DNA from: Actinotalea endophytica
GTDB lineage: Bacteria; Actinomycetota; Actinomycetes; Actinomycetales; Cellulomonadaceae
NCBI RefSeq assembly: GCF_025717005.1
Contig: NZ_JAOVZU010000010.1
Coordinates: 1 to 64,000, forward strand
DNA: 64,000 bases
Direction: 5' to 3'
The notes beneath the pieces are model-generated. The model did no database searches, was not told where the DNA came from, and saw only the letters and a program-made list of their open reading frames with translations. The first letter of the stretch is position 1. Every line of letters begins with the position of its first letter. Positions 8,496-18,817 of the stretch are shown here, in pieces. A program made the position numbers and the translations under genes.

Positions 8496-9976
8496 GCGCC
8501 GCAGCCCGAGCCCGCCGGGCACTCAGGTCGGTTGTCGAGCGCACCGTGCTCGGGGCCCGTCCAGTGGATCGGGGACCGGTCGTGCAGCGCCGCCTCGCGG
8601 AGCTCACCCGGGCTCTCGACCTCTCCGGGCCGGATCCCCGCGCGGCAGTGCTCGCTTTCCTGGCCGGCGGTGCCGACGCGGTGTGGCTGACCACCGCCAC
8701 CCTGCATGCCCGGTTCCCGCACGCGAACGACGTGGTCGCGACACAACGGGCGCTCGAGCTCGACGGACCGGAGAACGTGCTCGCCGCGATCGAGGCGACC
8801 GTCCCGGCCGACCGGGTGGACGTGGACGTCACGGTCGTGCGCGGCGCGGTGCTCGTGGACGTCCACCAGGCGGCGAGCTCGCCGTTCACGACGGGGATCC
8901 AGCGGGTGACGCTCGAGGCCGCGAGAGGCTGGATGCGCGAGCACGGCGCCGAACCGGTGGTCTGGGACCCGTCGTTCAACTGCCTGCACGAGCCGTCCGC
9001 GGCCCAGAGCGACCGCGTCGACCCCGGCGGCGAGGCCACTGGGAGTCGCCGCGCGATCGTGCCCTGGGACTGCACCTACCTGCTCCCCGAGGTCGCGCTG
9101 GACCGCGAGCGCTCCGCCCGGATCCACGCCCTGAGCCTCCACGCGCGCTGCCGCACCGGAGCGGTCGTGCACGACATGGTCCCGATCACGCTCGCGGAGA
9201 CGACGGACACCGGGGTATCGGCCGACTTCGCGGGCTACCTCGTGGCGCTGCGTGCGATGGACCGGCTCGCCGCGGTGTCGGACGCGACGCGGCGCGAAGT
9301 CGAGGGCTGGCTCACCATGATCAAGGCGGCCGGCCACACCGGGCCCGAGGTGGGCACGGTGCGCCTCGCGACCGTGGCGGCCGAACCGTCCGATGCCGCA
9401 CTGGCCGAGGCTCGCGACCTGCACGCCGTGCCGGGATCTCCCCTGGTGCTGTGCGTGGGCAGCCATGAGCCACGGAAGAACCATGTGGCCGTGCTGCGGG
9501 CCGCCCAGATCCTCTGGCGGCGTGGGCTGCACTTCAACCTGCTGTTCGTGGGCGGGAACGCCTGGGGAGGTGCCACGTTCCGGCGTGCGCTCGCCGGAGC
9601 CGTGGCCGACGGCGAACCGATCGAGGTCTTGACCAATATCGGCGAGGAGCAGCTCTGGGCCCTCTACCGGCTCGCGCGGTGCACCGTCTTCCCGTCGATC
9701 AGCGAGGGGTTCGGGCTTCCCTCGGCCGAGTCGCTCGCTTCGGGCACGCCGGTCGTCACGTCCAACTTCGGCGCGATGGCCGAGGTCGCCGTCGACGGTG
9801 GTGCCCTCGTGGTCGACCCACGAGACACGCTGGCGGTGGCCGACGCGATGGCAGACCTGCTGACCGACGATGCGCTCCACGCGAGGCTCGTCGCCGAAGC
9901 GCATGCGCGCCCCCGACGCTCCTGGTCCCAGTACGCCGAGGAGGCGTGGCAGCAGCTCACCACCCCACGTCCCTGA
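8492..9976 (+). CDS. GT4 family glycosyltransferase, paralogue of the preceding gene
   Basis: The protein has 494 residues and a GTG start at 8492 in a GTGA overlap. It repeats the architecture of its neighbour: a helical N-terminal region, GAVLVDVHQAAS, TTGIQRVTLEAARGW, then LCVGSHEPRKNHVAVL and FPSISEGFGLPSAESLASG. The pair probably arose by duplication and diverged to add successive sugars. The 36-bp gap to the convergent SpoIID gene holds a GC-rich stretch with two GCCGGCC copies that could pair weakly. Confidence 0.85.
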   Translation: MSAAARARRALRSVVERTVLGARPVDRGPVVQRRLAELTRALDLSGPDPRAAVLAFLAGGADAVWLTTATLHARFPHANDVVATQRALELDGPENVLAAIEATVPADRVDVDVTVVRGAVLVDVHQAASSPFTTGIQRVTLEAARGWMREHGAEPVVWDPSFNCLHEPSAAQSDRVDPGGEATGSRRAIVPWDCTYLLPEVALDRERSARIHALSLHARCRTGAVVHDMVPITLAETTDTGVSADFAGYLVALRAMDRLAAVSDATRREVEGWLTMIKAAGHTGPEVGTVRLATVAAEPSDAALAEARDLHAVPGSPLVLCVGSHEPRKNHVAVLRAAQILWRRGLHFNLLFVGGNAWGGATFRRALAGAVADGEPIEVLTNIGEEQLWALYRLARCTVFPSISEGFGLPSAESLASGTPVVTSNFGAMAEVAVDGGALVVDPRDTLAVADAMADLLTDDALHARLVAEAHARPRRSWSQYAEEAWQQLTTPRP

Positions 9977-10012
9977 CCGTCGCCGGCCCGGGAGTCGACG
10001 CCGGCCCCTCGG

Positions 10013-11929
10013 CTACTCCTGCGCCTTGCTCCAGTACTCAGGGCTCGACCCGAGATGGACCGGGACGTCGAAGTCGCCGCGAGCGGTCATCATCGGCAGG
10101 AACGTCGCCTTGCCCGAGGCGTCGACCTGACGCCCCAAGAAGGTCCGGTAGTAGACGGTGAGCCGCCGCATGGTGGCCTCGTCCGACTGGGCGATGCCGG
10201 CGACCACGGTCTCGCGCCCCGAGACGGCCGCGATCTGCGCCCAGTAGGTGCGCTCGCCCGCTGAGGCGGTACGTCCGAGGATTCGCCGGTACAGCGCACC
10301 GATCCACACCTTGACGTCGCCACGGCCCAACGTGGACAGCGACTCCGGCGAGCCGTAGATGGCGATCTGCAGGTCGTACACGCCCCAGCCCGCATCCAGG
10401 TGGGCGACCCAGTGCGAGAGCCCTTCGGGCTCCGGGACGCGGTTCAGGGCAGAGCGGTACTGGTCGCTCACGAGCCGCTCGAGACGCTCGCGCGACGTGG
10501 CTAGGCTGCGCACGAGACCGGCAGTGTCACCGGTGGTCATCAGGTAGCGCGTCCAGGTCGCCAGCCCGGAGGAGTCGACGCGGCGACCGAGCAGGTCCCA
10601 GTACAGAGCCCGCACGACGTTCTCCGCCTCGTCCTGGTTCACCATCGAGACCGCGAACCAGTCGCTCTTGAACTGCGAGGTGCCCATCTTGCTGCGGAAG
10701 GTCGCACCCGTGTACGTGTGTGTCACGTGGGCGTCGTCGACCACCTGGACGGAGAGCACCCGCCCCCCGAGGTCGCCGAGCCCGTTGCGCTGGGTCACCG
10801 TGATACCGCGCACGCCCGACAGCCCGAGCTTCGCCGCCACGGTGGACAGGGGGTAGGCGACCGTCCAGTCGTGATTGGGGTTCTGTGCCACCGCATCGCC
10901 GTCGTCCGGCACGGCCGCGAAGGCGCCACCGACGGTGTACCCACCCGTCGACGAGCTGAACTCGGTACGGGCCACCGCACCGGAGCCGGGCCAGATCCGC
11001 ACCTGACCGGCCGTTGCGGTCACCGCCGCGTTCGTGTTGGCCGCCTCGAGCGACTCCACCGTGAAGCCCTGATAACGGATCCCTGCCCCGCCGTACACCT
11101 GGCAGGCCGTCGTGTCGCACGTGGTCGCCCCGCTCGGCCGAGAGCTCGACAGCGCATACGAGCGGGCCGCGACGGCCTGCGCCTTGAGTGCCTCCATGCC
11201 CTTCCCGCCGGCGAGGTCGCCCCAGCTCGACGGGCTCTCGCGCGGCACCACGCCGCGCAGGTAGTCCTCGGTCGCGACCCGGTTGAAGGTCAGCTGAGCG
11301 GTCGACGTGCCCTCGATGGAGAGCTCACCGCGGTAGGCGCGCTCGATCTTCGGGTCCAGGTCGAGGTAGCACGCCCGCAGCAGGTCGGTGACGTCCGAGG
11401 CTCCCGTCGCCGCCTGGACCCTGGTGCTCCCAGCCTGGTACGTCGCGTCGTCGGACACGAGCTCCCAGCTCGTCGTGCTGCACCCGGCCCCCTTCTCGAC
11501 CTTCACGTGCCCGTCGGCTCTGACCGTGAACCGCGCTGCGGTGCCGAGGTCGACGAGCGTGCCGGGGGTGCTCATGCTGCGCACGTAGACGTGCTTGCCG
11601 GTCACGATGAGTGGCTTCGACGACAGGCCCAGCAGCTCGACGGAGATCGTCGGGTTCCCGACGGCGCCCGCACTGGTCCCGCCGTAGAAGTGGTCCAGGA
11701 TCCACGTGTAGCTCTTGTCGTACATCGTGGCGTAGCCCAGCGCGCCGTACTGCCCCATGCCGCGGCCGTGCCCCCAACCGTGCCCGATGAAGGTCACGGT
11801 GGGCTCGGCAACGGTTGCGACGACGGTGCCGACCGCCTCCGCCTGGGCGACCCCGGCCGTGGGGACCACGAGCAACGGCACGAGGGCCGCACTGACGATC
11901 CAGTGCAGTGCTCGACGACGGTGTCGCAT
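10013..11929 (-). CDS. Secreted SpoIID/LytB-domain protein with DUF4214 tail
   Basis: The protein has 638 residues. A signal peptide covers about 1-30 (MRHRRRALHW, hydrophobic core, AQA). A GHGWGHGRGMGQYGA motif follows at 49-63. The SpoIID domain has YLRGVVPRES at 223-232, where the Glu corresponds to the catalytic residue of SpoIID, then ALKAQAVAARSYAL and TEFSSSTGGYT. About 435-638 are DUF4214-type repeats (ALYWDLLGRRVDSSGLATW, YRRILGRTASAGERTYW, YRTFLGRQVDASG). SpoIID cleaves glycan strands as a lytic transglycosylase on denuded peptidoglycan. I chose the ATG at 11929 because it starts the signal peptide and follows GGAGAGAGG. It is divergent from the Wzm gene, so it probably acts on the wall during glycan attachment. 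Confidence 0.85.
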   Translation of the reverse strand: MRHRRRALHWIVSAALVPLLVVPTAGVAQAEAVGTVVATVAEPTVTFIGHGWGHGRGMGQYGALGYATMYDKSYTWILDHFYGGTSAGAVGNPTISVELLGLSSKPLIVTGKHVYVRSMSTPGTLVDLGTAARFTVRADGHVKVEKGAGCSTTSWELVSDDATYQAGSTRVQAATGASDVTDLLRACYLDLDPKIERAYRGELSIEGTSTAQLTFNRVATEDYLRGVVPRESPSSWGDLAGGKGMEALKAQAVAARSYALSSSRPSGATTCDTTACQVYGGAGIRYQGFTVESLEAANTNAAVTATAGQVRIWPGSGAVARTEFSSSTGGYTVGGAFAAVPDDGDAVAQNPNHDWTVAYPLSTVAAKLGLSGVRGITVTQRNGLGDLGGRVLSVQVVDDAHVTHTYTGATFRSKMGTSQFKSDWFAVSMVNQDEAENVVRALYWDLLGRRVDSSGLATWTRYLMTTGDTAGLVRSLATSRERLERLVSDQYRSALNRVPEPEGLSHWVAHLDAGWGVYDLQIAIYGSPESLSTLGRGDVKVWIGALYRRILGRTASAGERTYWAQIAAVSGRETVVAGIAQSDEATMRRLTVYYRTFLGRQVDASGKATFLPMMTARGDFDVPVHLGSSPEYWSKAQE

Positions 11930-12067
11930 CTGGCAACCTCTCTCCAGCCGGGAGATCCATTGCACCACGGCCGCAGGGGTCTGCCTCCAGTCTCCGACGC
12001 GTGTGTAGCGGATCTCACCCGGAGGTAGGCTGCGGACCCGCACCTACCCACCACCATCGGGGAGCAG

Positions 12068-12988
12068 ATGACCATCGACGGCGGCCAGCGCGCCGCGGCT
12101 CTCGCAGCAGAGCCGCTCCGCCCGGCGGGCGCGCAGCCGGGGTTCTTCCGCGGGACCGTGCAGTCCCTGCGAGACATCGCCGCCCACCGCGAGCTGCTCG
12201 GCCTGCTGGTCCGACGGGAGCTCAAGGCCCGCTACAAGGACAGCGTGCTCGGGTTCTTCTGGACCCTCGCCCGGCCGCTCGCGATGCTCTTGGTGTATTA
12301 CGTCGCGATCGGCAAGTTTCTCGGCGCCGAGCGCGTGCCCGGCCGGGAGACCGGCATCCCCGACTTCGCGATCTTCGTGTTCACCGGCCTGACCGCGTGG
12401 CAGCTGTTCAGCGAGATCATCAGCACGGGCACGTCGTCGATCGTCGGGAACGCCGGCCTGATCAAGAAGGTGTACCTGCCGCGCGAGGTCTTCCCGCTCT
12501 CGGCGGTCGGGGCGGCCCTGGTGAACTTCACCGTCCAGCTCGGGATCCTGGTCGCGGCGACGGCGGTGCTGGGTCGCTTCCCGACCGGGAGTCGCTGGCT
12601 TCTCCTGCCACTCGCGCTCGCCGTGCTCGTCGTGTACTCGACCGCACTCGCCGTGCTGCTCTCCGCGATCAACGTCTACCTGCGCGACGTGCAGTACCTC
12701 GTCGAGATCCTGATCATGATCCTGTTCTGGGCCTCGCCCATCGTCTACTCGTGGGGCCTGGTCGAGTCGCACCTCAGCCCGATGCTCGCGCAGCTCTACC
12801 TCGCGAACCCGATGACCCAGGTCGTCCTCGCGTTCCAACGGGTCTTCTGGGTCTCGGGTACCGACGAACCGACACCGCCGGACCTCGCAGGGACCCTCGG
12901 GGTCACCCTCGTCATCTCGATCGTCCTGCTCTGGCTCGCCCAGCGGGTGTTCGCCCGGCTGCAGAGCAACTTCGCGCAGGAGCTGTGA
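12068..12988 (+). CDS. wzm: ABC-2 type polysaccharide/lipid-glycan export permease
   Basis: The protein has 306 residues with six hydrophobic segments. The start of the domain, LLGLLVRRELKARYKDSVLGFFWTL, is the hallmark of Wzm/TagG-type permeases, which pass undecaprenyl-linked glycans across the membrane. QLFSEIISTGTSSIVGNAGLIKKVYLP is also characteristic. The ATG at 12068 follows GGGGAG. Its stop overlaps the ATPase start by one base, so the two are translated together as an exporter. The gene symbol is by function; TagG or RfbA naming would fit equally. Confidence 0.88.
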   Translation: MTIDGGQRAAALAAEPLRPAGAQPGFFRGTVQSLRDIAAHRELLGLLVRRELKARYKDSVLGFFWTLARPLAMLLVYYVAIGKFLGAERVPGRETGIPDFAIFVFTGLTAWQLFSEIISTGTSSIVGNAGLIKKVYLPREVFPLSAVGAALVNFTVQLGILVAATAVLGRFPTGSRWLLLPLALAVLVVYSTALAVLLSAINVYLRDVQYLVEILIMILFWASPIVYSWGLVESHLSPMLAQLYLANPMTQVVLAFQRVFWVSGTDEPTPPDLAGTLGVTLVISIVLLWLAQRVFARLQSNFAQEL

Positions 12989-14199
12989 TGACCACCGTCG
13001 TCGAGGTGCGGGACGTCTCCAAGCGGTTCGTCATCCGCAAGGAGAAGTCGCTCAAGGAGCGACTGGTCAACTTCGGGCGCTCGCAGCGCCACCGCGAGGA
13101 CTTCTGGGCGCTGCGCGACGTCGACCTCCGGATCAGCTCGGGTTCCACCGTCGGACTCATCGGCCCGAACGGCTCCGGCAAGTCCACGCTGCTGAAGGTG
13201 ATCGGCGGGATCATCCAGCCGACCGCAGGCGACGTCCGGCTGCGTGGGCGCCTCGCGGCCCTGCTCGAGCTCGGCGCCGGCTTCCACCCCGACCTCACCG
13301 GCCGGGAGAACGTGTTCCTCAACGCCTCGATCCTGGGCCTGAGCCAGCAGGAGACGGCGCGGTACTTCGACGCGATCGTCGACTTCTCCGGGATCGAGCC
13401 GTTCATCGACACCCAGGTGAAGTTCTACTCGTCCGGCATGTACGTCCGGCTGGCCTTCGCTGTCGCGGTGCACGTCGACCCGGACATCCTGCTCGTCGAC
13501 GAGGTCCTCGCCGTGGGCGACGAGCCGTTCCAGCGCAAGTGCATGGACCGGATCCGCGGTTTCCAGCAGGAGGGCCGCACGATCGTCCTGGTCACGCACT
13601 CGCTGGACCAGGTCGCCGAGCTCTGCGACCGGGCGATCATGCTGGACCACGGCCACGTCCAGGCGGACGGGCCGCCGCGCGAAGCTCTGCACGCGCTGCG
13701 CACCGAGTTCGAGCAGACCTGGATGGACGACCAGGCCCGGGAGCGCGCCTCGGCCGCCCTGACGCACAGCGCGAGCCTGCCGAGCGCCGTTGTCGAGCGG
13801 GTGCAGGTCTTCAGCGGCGGCAAGCAGGTCGAGGCCGTTCCCACCGGCGCCGATCTCACCTTCCGCGTCCACGTCCGGGTCGAGGACGCGATGCCCGGCT
13901 TCTTCGTCGGCTTCGGGATCGAGACCGTCACCGGTCAGAACATCTACGGCACGAACAGCCGCCTGCTCGGGACCGAGCTCCCGGCCGGCTCGGGCCGACT
14001 CGCGTTCGACTTCCACGCCCCGGCCGCGTGGATCGGCGAGGGCAGCTACACCGCTCACGGGTCGATCTCGGGCCCGGACGGGCGCGAGCTGCACCGCCTC
14101 GTGAGTGGCGCCGGCTTCGCCGTGACCGCCCAGGGCAGGGAGACCGGCTTCGTCCACCTGGACACAACGGTCGCGCCGGCCGACCGTTCGCTCGGCTGA
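12988..14199 (+). CDS. wzt: ABC exporter ATPase with Wzt-type C-terminal domain
   Basis: The protein has 403 residues. The nucleotide-binding domain occupies about 1-245: Walker A GPNGSGKST, the exporter-type GAGFHPDLTGRENV, signature YSSGMYVRL, Walker B ILLVDEVLAVGD and the H-loop THS. Residues about 265-395 form a beta-rich Wzt_C-like domain (VQVFSGGKQVEAVPTGADL, FGIETVTGQNIYGTNS). In O-antigen exporters that domain reads the chain terminus and licenses export. It is therefore probably the carrier for a finished glycan with a specific end modification rather than a generic teichoic acid flippase. It sits in an operon with wzm. Confidence 0.88.
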   Translation: MTTVVEVRDVSKRFVIRKEKSLKERLVNFGRSQRHREDFWALRDVDLRISSGSTVGLIGPNGSGKSTLLKVIGGIIQPTAGDVRLRGRLAALLELGAGFHPDLTGRENVFLNASILGLSQQETARYFDAIVDFSGIEPFIDTQVKFYSSGMYVRLAFAVAVHVDPDILLVDEVLAVGDEPFQRKCMDRIRGFQQEGRTIVLVTHSLDQVAELCDRAIMLDHGHVQADGPPREALHALRTEFEQTWMDDQARERASAALTHSASLPSAVVERVQVFSGGKQVEAVPTGADLTFRVHVRVEDAMPGFFVGFGIETVTGQNIYGTNSRLLGTELPAGSGRLAFDFHAPAAWIGEGSYTAHGSISGPDGRELHRLVSGAGFAVTAQGRETGFVHLDTTVAPADRSLG

Positions 14200-14222
14200 G
14201 ACGCCGCGCGACACGCCCCCGC

Positions 14223-16157
14223 TCAGCTCGGGTAGCGCTCCTGCGCCTTGGCCGCGTACTCGTCGCTTCCGGCGATCCCGGCGCGGACCGCGCCCTCGCC
14301 GTCCCGCAGCAGCACCTGGCCCCAGAACTGCTGGCCCGCGGGCTCGGCCTTCCGCTTGAGGAACGTCAGGTAGTACGCCGCGGCGCGGCGCTCCGCCGCC
14401 TCGGTGGAGAACCAGATGTCGTCGATCGCCTTCTCCCGGCCGATCTCACCGATCCGGTCCGCCCAGTAGCTCACCTCGCCCGACGACGCGGTGCGGCCGA
14501 GCACGGTCTCGAACAGCCGCCGCACGAGGCCGGCATCCGTGCCGCCGGACTTGTCGCGGAACTCGTCGGTGGACAGGAAGCGGCGGGTGACGTCGTCGAC
14601 CGTGGCCCGGCCGGCGCGGATCTCGGCGAACCAGAACTCCTGGCCACCGGGCTCGGGCTCGCGGCCGAGGGTCTGCTCGTAGGCCTGCAGGATCCGGCGG
14701 TTGACGTACTCGTCGCTGTTGGTCAGGCCAGCGACCAGCGGGGCGCCGCCGCGGCCCGCGGCGAACTCGTTGGACCAGTAGCCCATGCCGGTCTGGTCGG
14801 GCTGGCGCCGCAGGAAGTCCCAGTAGAGCGCCTTGACCACCGGCGTGGCGTACTGGAAGCGCAGGTCGAACCCGAAGGACGCGGCCTGGGAGCGGATCGA
14901 GCCGAGCGCGGCGTACCCGCCGTTGCCCGGGCACGCGGTGTACGCGACGTCCCGGTGGCCGAACACCCTGGGCAACGCGACGTCCGCCTCGGTGTAGCGC
15001 GAGTTCTCCCCGCCGTACGTGTGGTAGACCATCGAACCCTGCGGGTTCACGCCGTAGTAGCCGAGCCGCCAGCCGATGATCTGCGCGACGGCCCGGACGG
15101 TCGCCGCCGGCGGCGCGGAGTCGTAGGTGCCGAGCATCGAGACGCCGAGCGTGCCGGTGTTGAAGCCACCGGCGTGCACGCCGACGACCGGCTTGATCAG
15201 CGAGTCGTCGCGGCCCTCGTAGATGTTTCCCCACTTGTCGACCACGAAGTTGTAGCCGATGTCGCACCAGCCGCGTCCGTCGATGTGGTACGCCTGGTCG
15301 CCCCGGATCTGCTGCATGGCCTGGGCGACCGTGGAGTAGGAGTTGGAGCCCGCGGTGTGGTGCACCACGGCACCGACCAGCTTGCTCGCCACGTTCGGCG
15401 TGCAGACCTGGGGCCGGGCACCCCACTGCTCACGCGTGATGATCGTCGGCGCGTCCGTCGCGGTGCTGACCATCGCGGCGGAGACCACCGTGGCGCCGGT
15501 GGTCGCGAGCGCGTTCGCCGCGTCCACGGTCGACTGCTCGGGCACGTCGACGAGCGTCAGGCTCAGGTCCGACGGCGCCGCCTCACCGTCGGCGAACGAG
15601 ATCTGGACCGCGTCGGCCTCGCCGACCCACAGCGGGTCCGTGCCGCCGCGCACCTCGCGCTCGGCATCGGGCGTGCCGGCGTCCGGACCGTCGTCGGCGG
15701 CCTCGAGGGCATGCCAGTCGGACCACACGCCGCGGTCGTCGCGCGTGCGCACCTGGACGTCGAGCCCGTCGGCGTCGGCGCTGTCCGGCCAGGTGACGCC
15801 GAGCGTCTGGAAGCCGTCGGTCTCCAGCACGTCGCTGACCACCCGGCCGCCGTCGGCCGTGTCGGCCACGAGCGGCTCGTCGGCCGCCGCCGTCACGGTG
15901 TCGACCGAGCCGCCGGGCGAGGAGCTGTCCGGGGCGCCCGCCACCTGGTCGGCGGCGACCGGGACGTCCGTCACCTCGAGCGGGACCTCGGTCACCGTGA
16001 CCTCGTCGGAGGCGTCCGAGCCCACGCTGCCGTCGGCACCGATGACACCGTCGGTGGCGACGCCGTCCGCGCTCACCGCCGGGCGTCCGGCGAGAGCGGT
16101 CGCGGGCGTCAGACCGCTGAGCACCAGCGCGAGGCTGAGCAGGATGGAGGGAAGCAT
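14223..16157 (-). CDS. Secreted PGRP-type N-acetylmuramoyl-L-alanine amidase with DUF4214 tail
   Basis: The protein has 644 residues. A signal peptide is at about 1-25, then an Asp/Val-rich linker to about 235. The amidase domain is at about 240-425: TIITREQWGAR, VVHHTAG at 264-270, YNFVVDKWGNIYEGR, and GHRDV with TACPG around 400-411 supplying the zinc ligands. About 435-640 are DUF4214-type repeats (ALYWDFLRRQPDQTGMGYW, YEQTLGREPEPGGQEFW). It should cut the amide between muramic acid and the stem peptide. The ATG at 16157 begins the signal peptide, so I use it over upstream in-frame starts. It shares its tail type with the SpoIID protein across the Wzm/Wzt operon, so the two likely act at the same site. 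Confidence 0.87.
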   Translation of the reverse strand: MLPSILLSLALVLSGLTPATALAGRPAVSADGVATDGVIGADGSVGSDASDEVTVTEVPLEVTDVPVAADQVAGAPDSSSPGGSVDTVTAAADEPLVADTADGGRVVSDVLETDGFQTLGVTWPDSADADGLDVQVRTRDDRGVWSDWHALEAADDGPDAGTPDAEREVRGGTDPLWVGEADAVQISFADGEAAPSDLSLTLVDVPEQSTVDAANALATTGATVVSAAMVSTATDAPTIITREQWGARPQVCTPNVASKLVGAVVHHTAGSNSYSTVAQAMQQIRGDQAYHIDGRGWCDIGYNFVVDKWGNIYEGRDDSLIKPVVGVHAGGFNTGTLGVSMLGTYDSAPPAATVRAVAQIIGWRLGYYGVNPQGSMVYHTYGGENSRYTEADVALPRVFGHRDVAYTACPGNGGYAALGSIRSQAASFGFDLRFQYATPVVKALYWDFLRRQPDQTGMGYWSNEFAAGRGGAPLVAGLTNSDEYVNRRILQAYEQTLGREPEPGGQEFWFAEIRAGRATVDDVTRRFLSTDEFRDKSGGTDAGLVRRLFETVLGRTASSGEVSYWADRIGEIGREKAIDDIWFSTEAAERRAAAYYLTFLKRKAEPAGQQFWGQVLLRDGEGAVRAGIAGSDEYAAKAQERYPS

Positions 16158-16189
16158 GAGACGTCCTGGCAGTCGTGTGACGGATGTGA

Positions 16190-17338
<1,149 letters not shown>

Positions 17339-17459
17339 ACCCGGAACCCCCCGACCGGCGTCGTCGCAGGTCACCGGTCTGGCCTAGTGATGACCGATCT
17401 CCACAGTCCCTCCACCGAACCGGTCCAGGCTCGACCCGAGGCTTCGCGGGCGGCGGCCC

Positions 17460-17465
17460 TATCGT
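17460..17465 (+). promoter_or_regulatory. -10 hexamer, probable leaderless start
   Basis: TATCGT ends 7 nt before the GTG at 17473, with no Shine-Dalgarno sequence between them. Confidence 0.5.
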
Positions 17466-17472
17466 TGTCGTC

Positions 17473-18753
17473 GTGATCCCTCGCCACGCGTCGGTACCGG
17501 GCGCCCGTCTGCCACGGCACGCCGTCGCGCAGCGGACCCACCGCATCCGTCATGCCATCGCGCTCGTCGTCGTGGCGGCGCTGTCGTTCTCGACCGCGGG
17601 AGCTGCGGCCGCGTACACCCGGTTCCAGGGCAATGTCGACGTCGCCGACGTCGAGGCCCTCGTCGGCCCGGCACCGACGCCGAGCCGCACGCCCGACCCG
17701 GACGACCCGCAGGCCGGCCAGGACGTCACGATCCTGATCATGGGCTCCGACGAGCGCGACGGAGAGAACGGCGTCATCGGCGGCACCGAGGGCGTCGCCG
17801 GGATGCGGTCCGACACGACGATCGTGGCGCACATCTCGGCCGACCGGACGCGGGCCGAGCTCGTGTCCATCCCCCGCGACTCGCTGGTCGACATCCCGTC
17901 GTGCACGATGACCGACGGGTCGACCTCCAGGGCGCAGTACAACGCGATGTTCAACTCGGCCTTCGCGACCGGCTGGGACCAGGGCGGCGACCTCACCTCG
18001 GCCGCAGCCTGCACGATCAAGACGGTGCAGAGCCTCACCGGTCTGACGATCGACCACTTCGTGGTCGTGGACTTCGCCGGCTTCCAGCAGATGGTGGACG
18101 CGATCGGCGGCGTGCCGATCTGCATCCCCGAGGACTACAACTCCCCCGACGCCGGCCTGTACGTGAGCGCGGGCTACCAGACCCTCGACGGTCAGACCGC
18201 CCTGGCGTACGCACGTGCTCGCAAGGGCACCAACATGAACGGCTCCGACCTGCAGCGCGCCACCCGCCAGCAGGAGCTCGTCGCCGCGATGATGCGCCAG
18301 GTGCTGTCCAAGAACCTGTTCACGAACGTCAGCGGGCTCATGCAGTTCCTCGACGCCGCCACGAGCTCGCTCACCGTGGACCCCGGGCTCAGCCACCTCA
18401 CCGACATGGCCGGCCTCGCGCTCAGCCTGAAGAACCTCGACACGAGCCAGATCGTCCTGATGACGATCCCGGTCGCCACCGCCCCGTCCGACCCGAACCG
18501 CGTCGTGTGGACCTCGACGGCCGACGAGGTCTGGGCCCGGATGGCCGCGGACCAGCCCGTCGTGGCCACCGAGACGCCGACCGCCACGGCCACCGCCACG
18601 GCTGACCCGAGCACGACGGCCGACTCGACGGCGACCGGCACCGCGACGAGCGACACGACGACCGAGTCGGCCTCGCCGACGTCGACGCCCACCGTCTCCT
18701 CGATCCCCGGCCTGGACGTCAACTCCGCCGACACCGCCGGCGTGTGCGGGTGA
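17473..18753 (+). CDS. LytR-CpsA-Psr (LCP) family glycan ligase
   Basis: The protein has 426 residues. A signal-anchor helix at about 31-50 is followed by the LCP domain: LIMGSDERDGENG, MRSDTTIVAHI, SIPRDSLVDIP, QSLTGLTIDHFVVVDFAGF, AYARARKGTNMNGSDLQRA. These carry the conserved Asp and Arg residues that hold the pyrophosphate lipid substrate. The last 70 residues are a Ser/Thr/Ala-rich wall-spanning tail. LCP proteins move glycans from undecaprenyl pyrophosphate to peptidoglycan outside the membrane. Its position directly after the export genes fits attachment of the exported polymer. GTG at 17473 follows a TATCGT hexamer by 7 nt. Confidence 0.88.
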   Translation: MIPRHASVPGARLPRHAVAQRTHRIRHAIALVVVAALSFSTAGAAAAYTRFQGNVDVADVEALVGPAPTPSRTPDPDDPQAGQDVTILIMGSDERDGENGVIGGTEGVAGMRSDTTIVAHISADRTRAELVSIPRDSLVDIPSCTMTDGSTSRAQYNAMFNSAFATGWDQGGDLTSAAACTIKTVQSLTGLTIDHFVVVDFAGFQQMVDAIGGVPICIPEDYNSPDAGLYVSAGYQTLDGQTALAYARARKGTNMNGSDLQRATRQQELVAAMMRQVLSKNLFTNVSGLMQFLDAATSSLTVDPGLSHLTDMAGLALSLKNLDTSQIVLMTIPVATAPSDPNRVVWTSTADEVWARMAADQPVVATETPTATATATADPSTTADSTATGTATSDTTTESASPTSTPTVSSIPGLDVNSADTAGVCG

Positions 18754-18806
18754 ACCGATCGCGGCCCTCCGCCGCGTCGCACCGGGCTGAACACCGGCCG
18801 AGTGCT

Positions 18807-18812
18807 TAGGCT
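18807..18812 (+). promoter_or_regulatory. -10 hexamer, probable leaderless start
   Basis: TAGGCT ends 5 nt before the GTG at 18818. Spacing is slightly short, but no ribosome site is visible. Confidence 0.4.
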
Positions 18813-18817
18813 CAACC

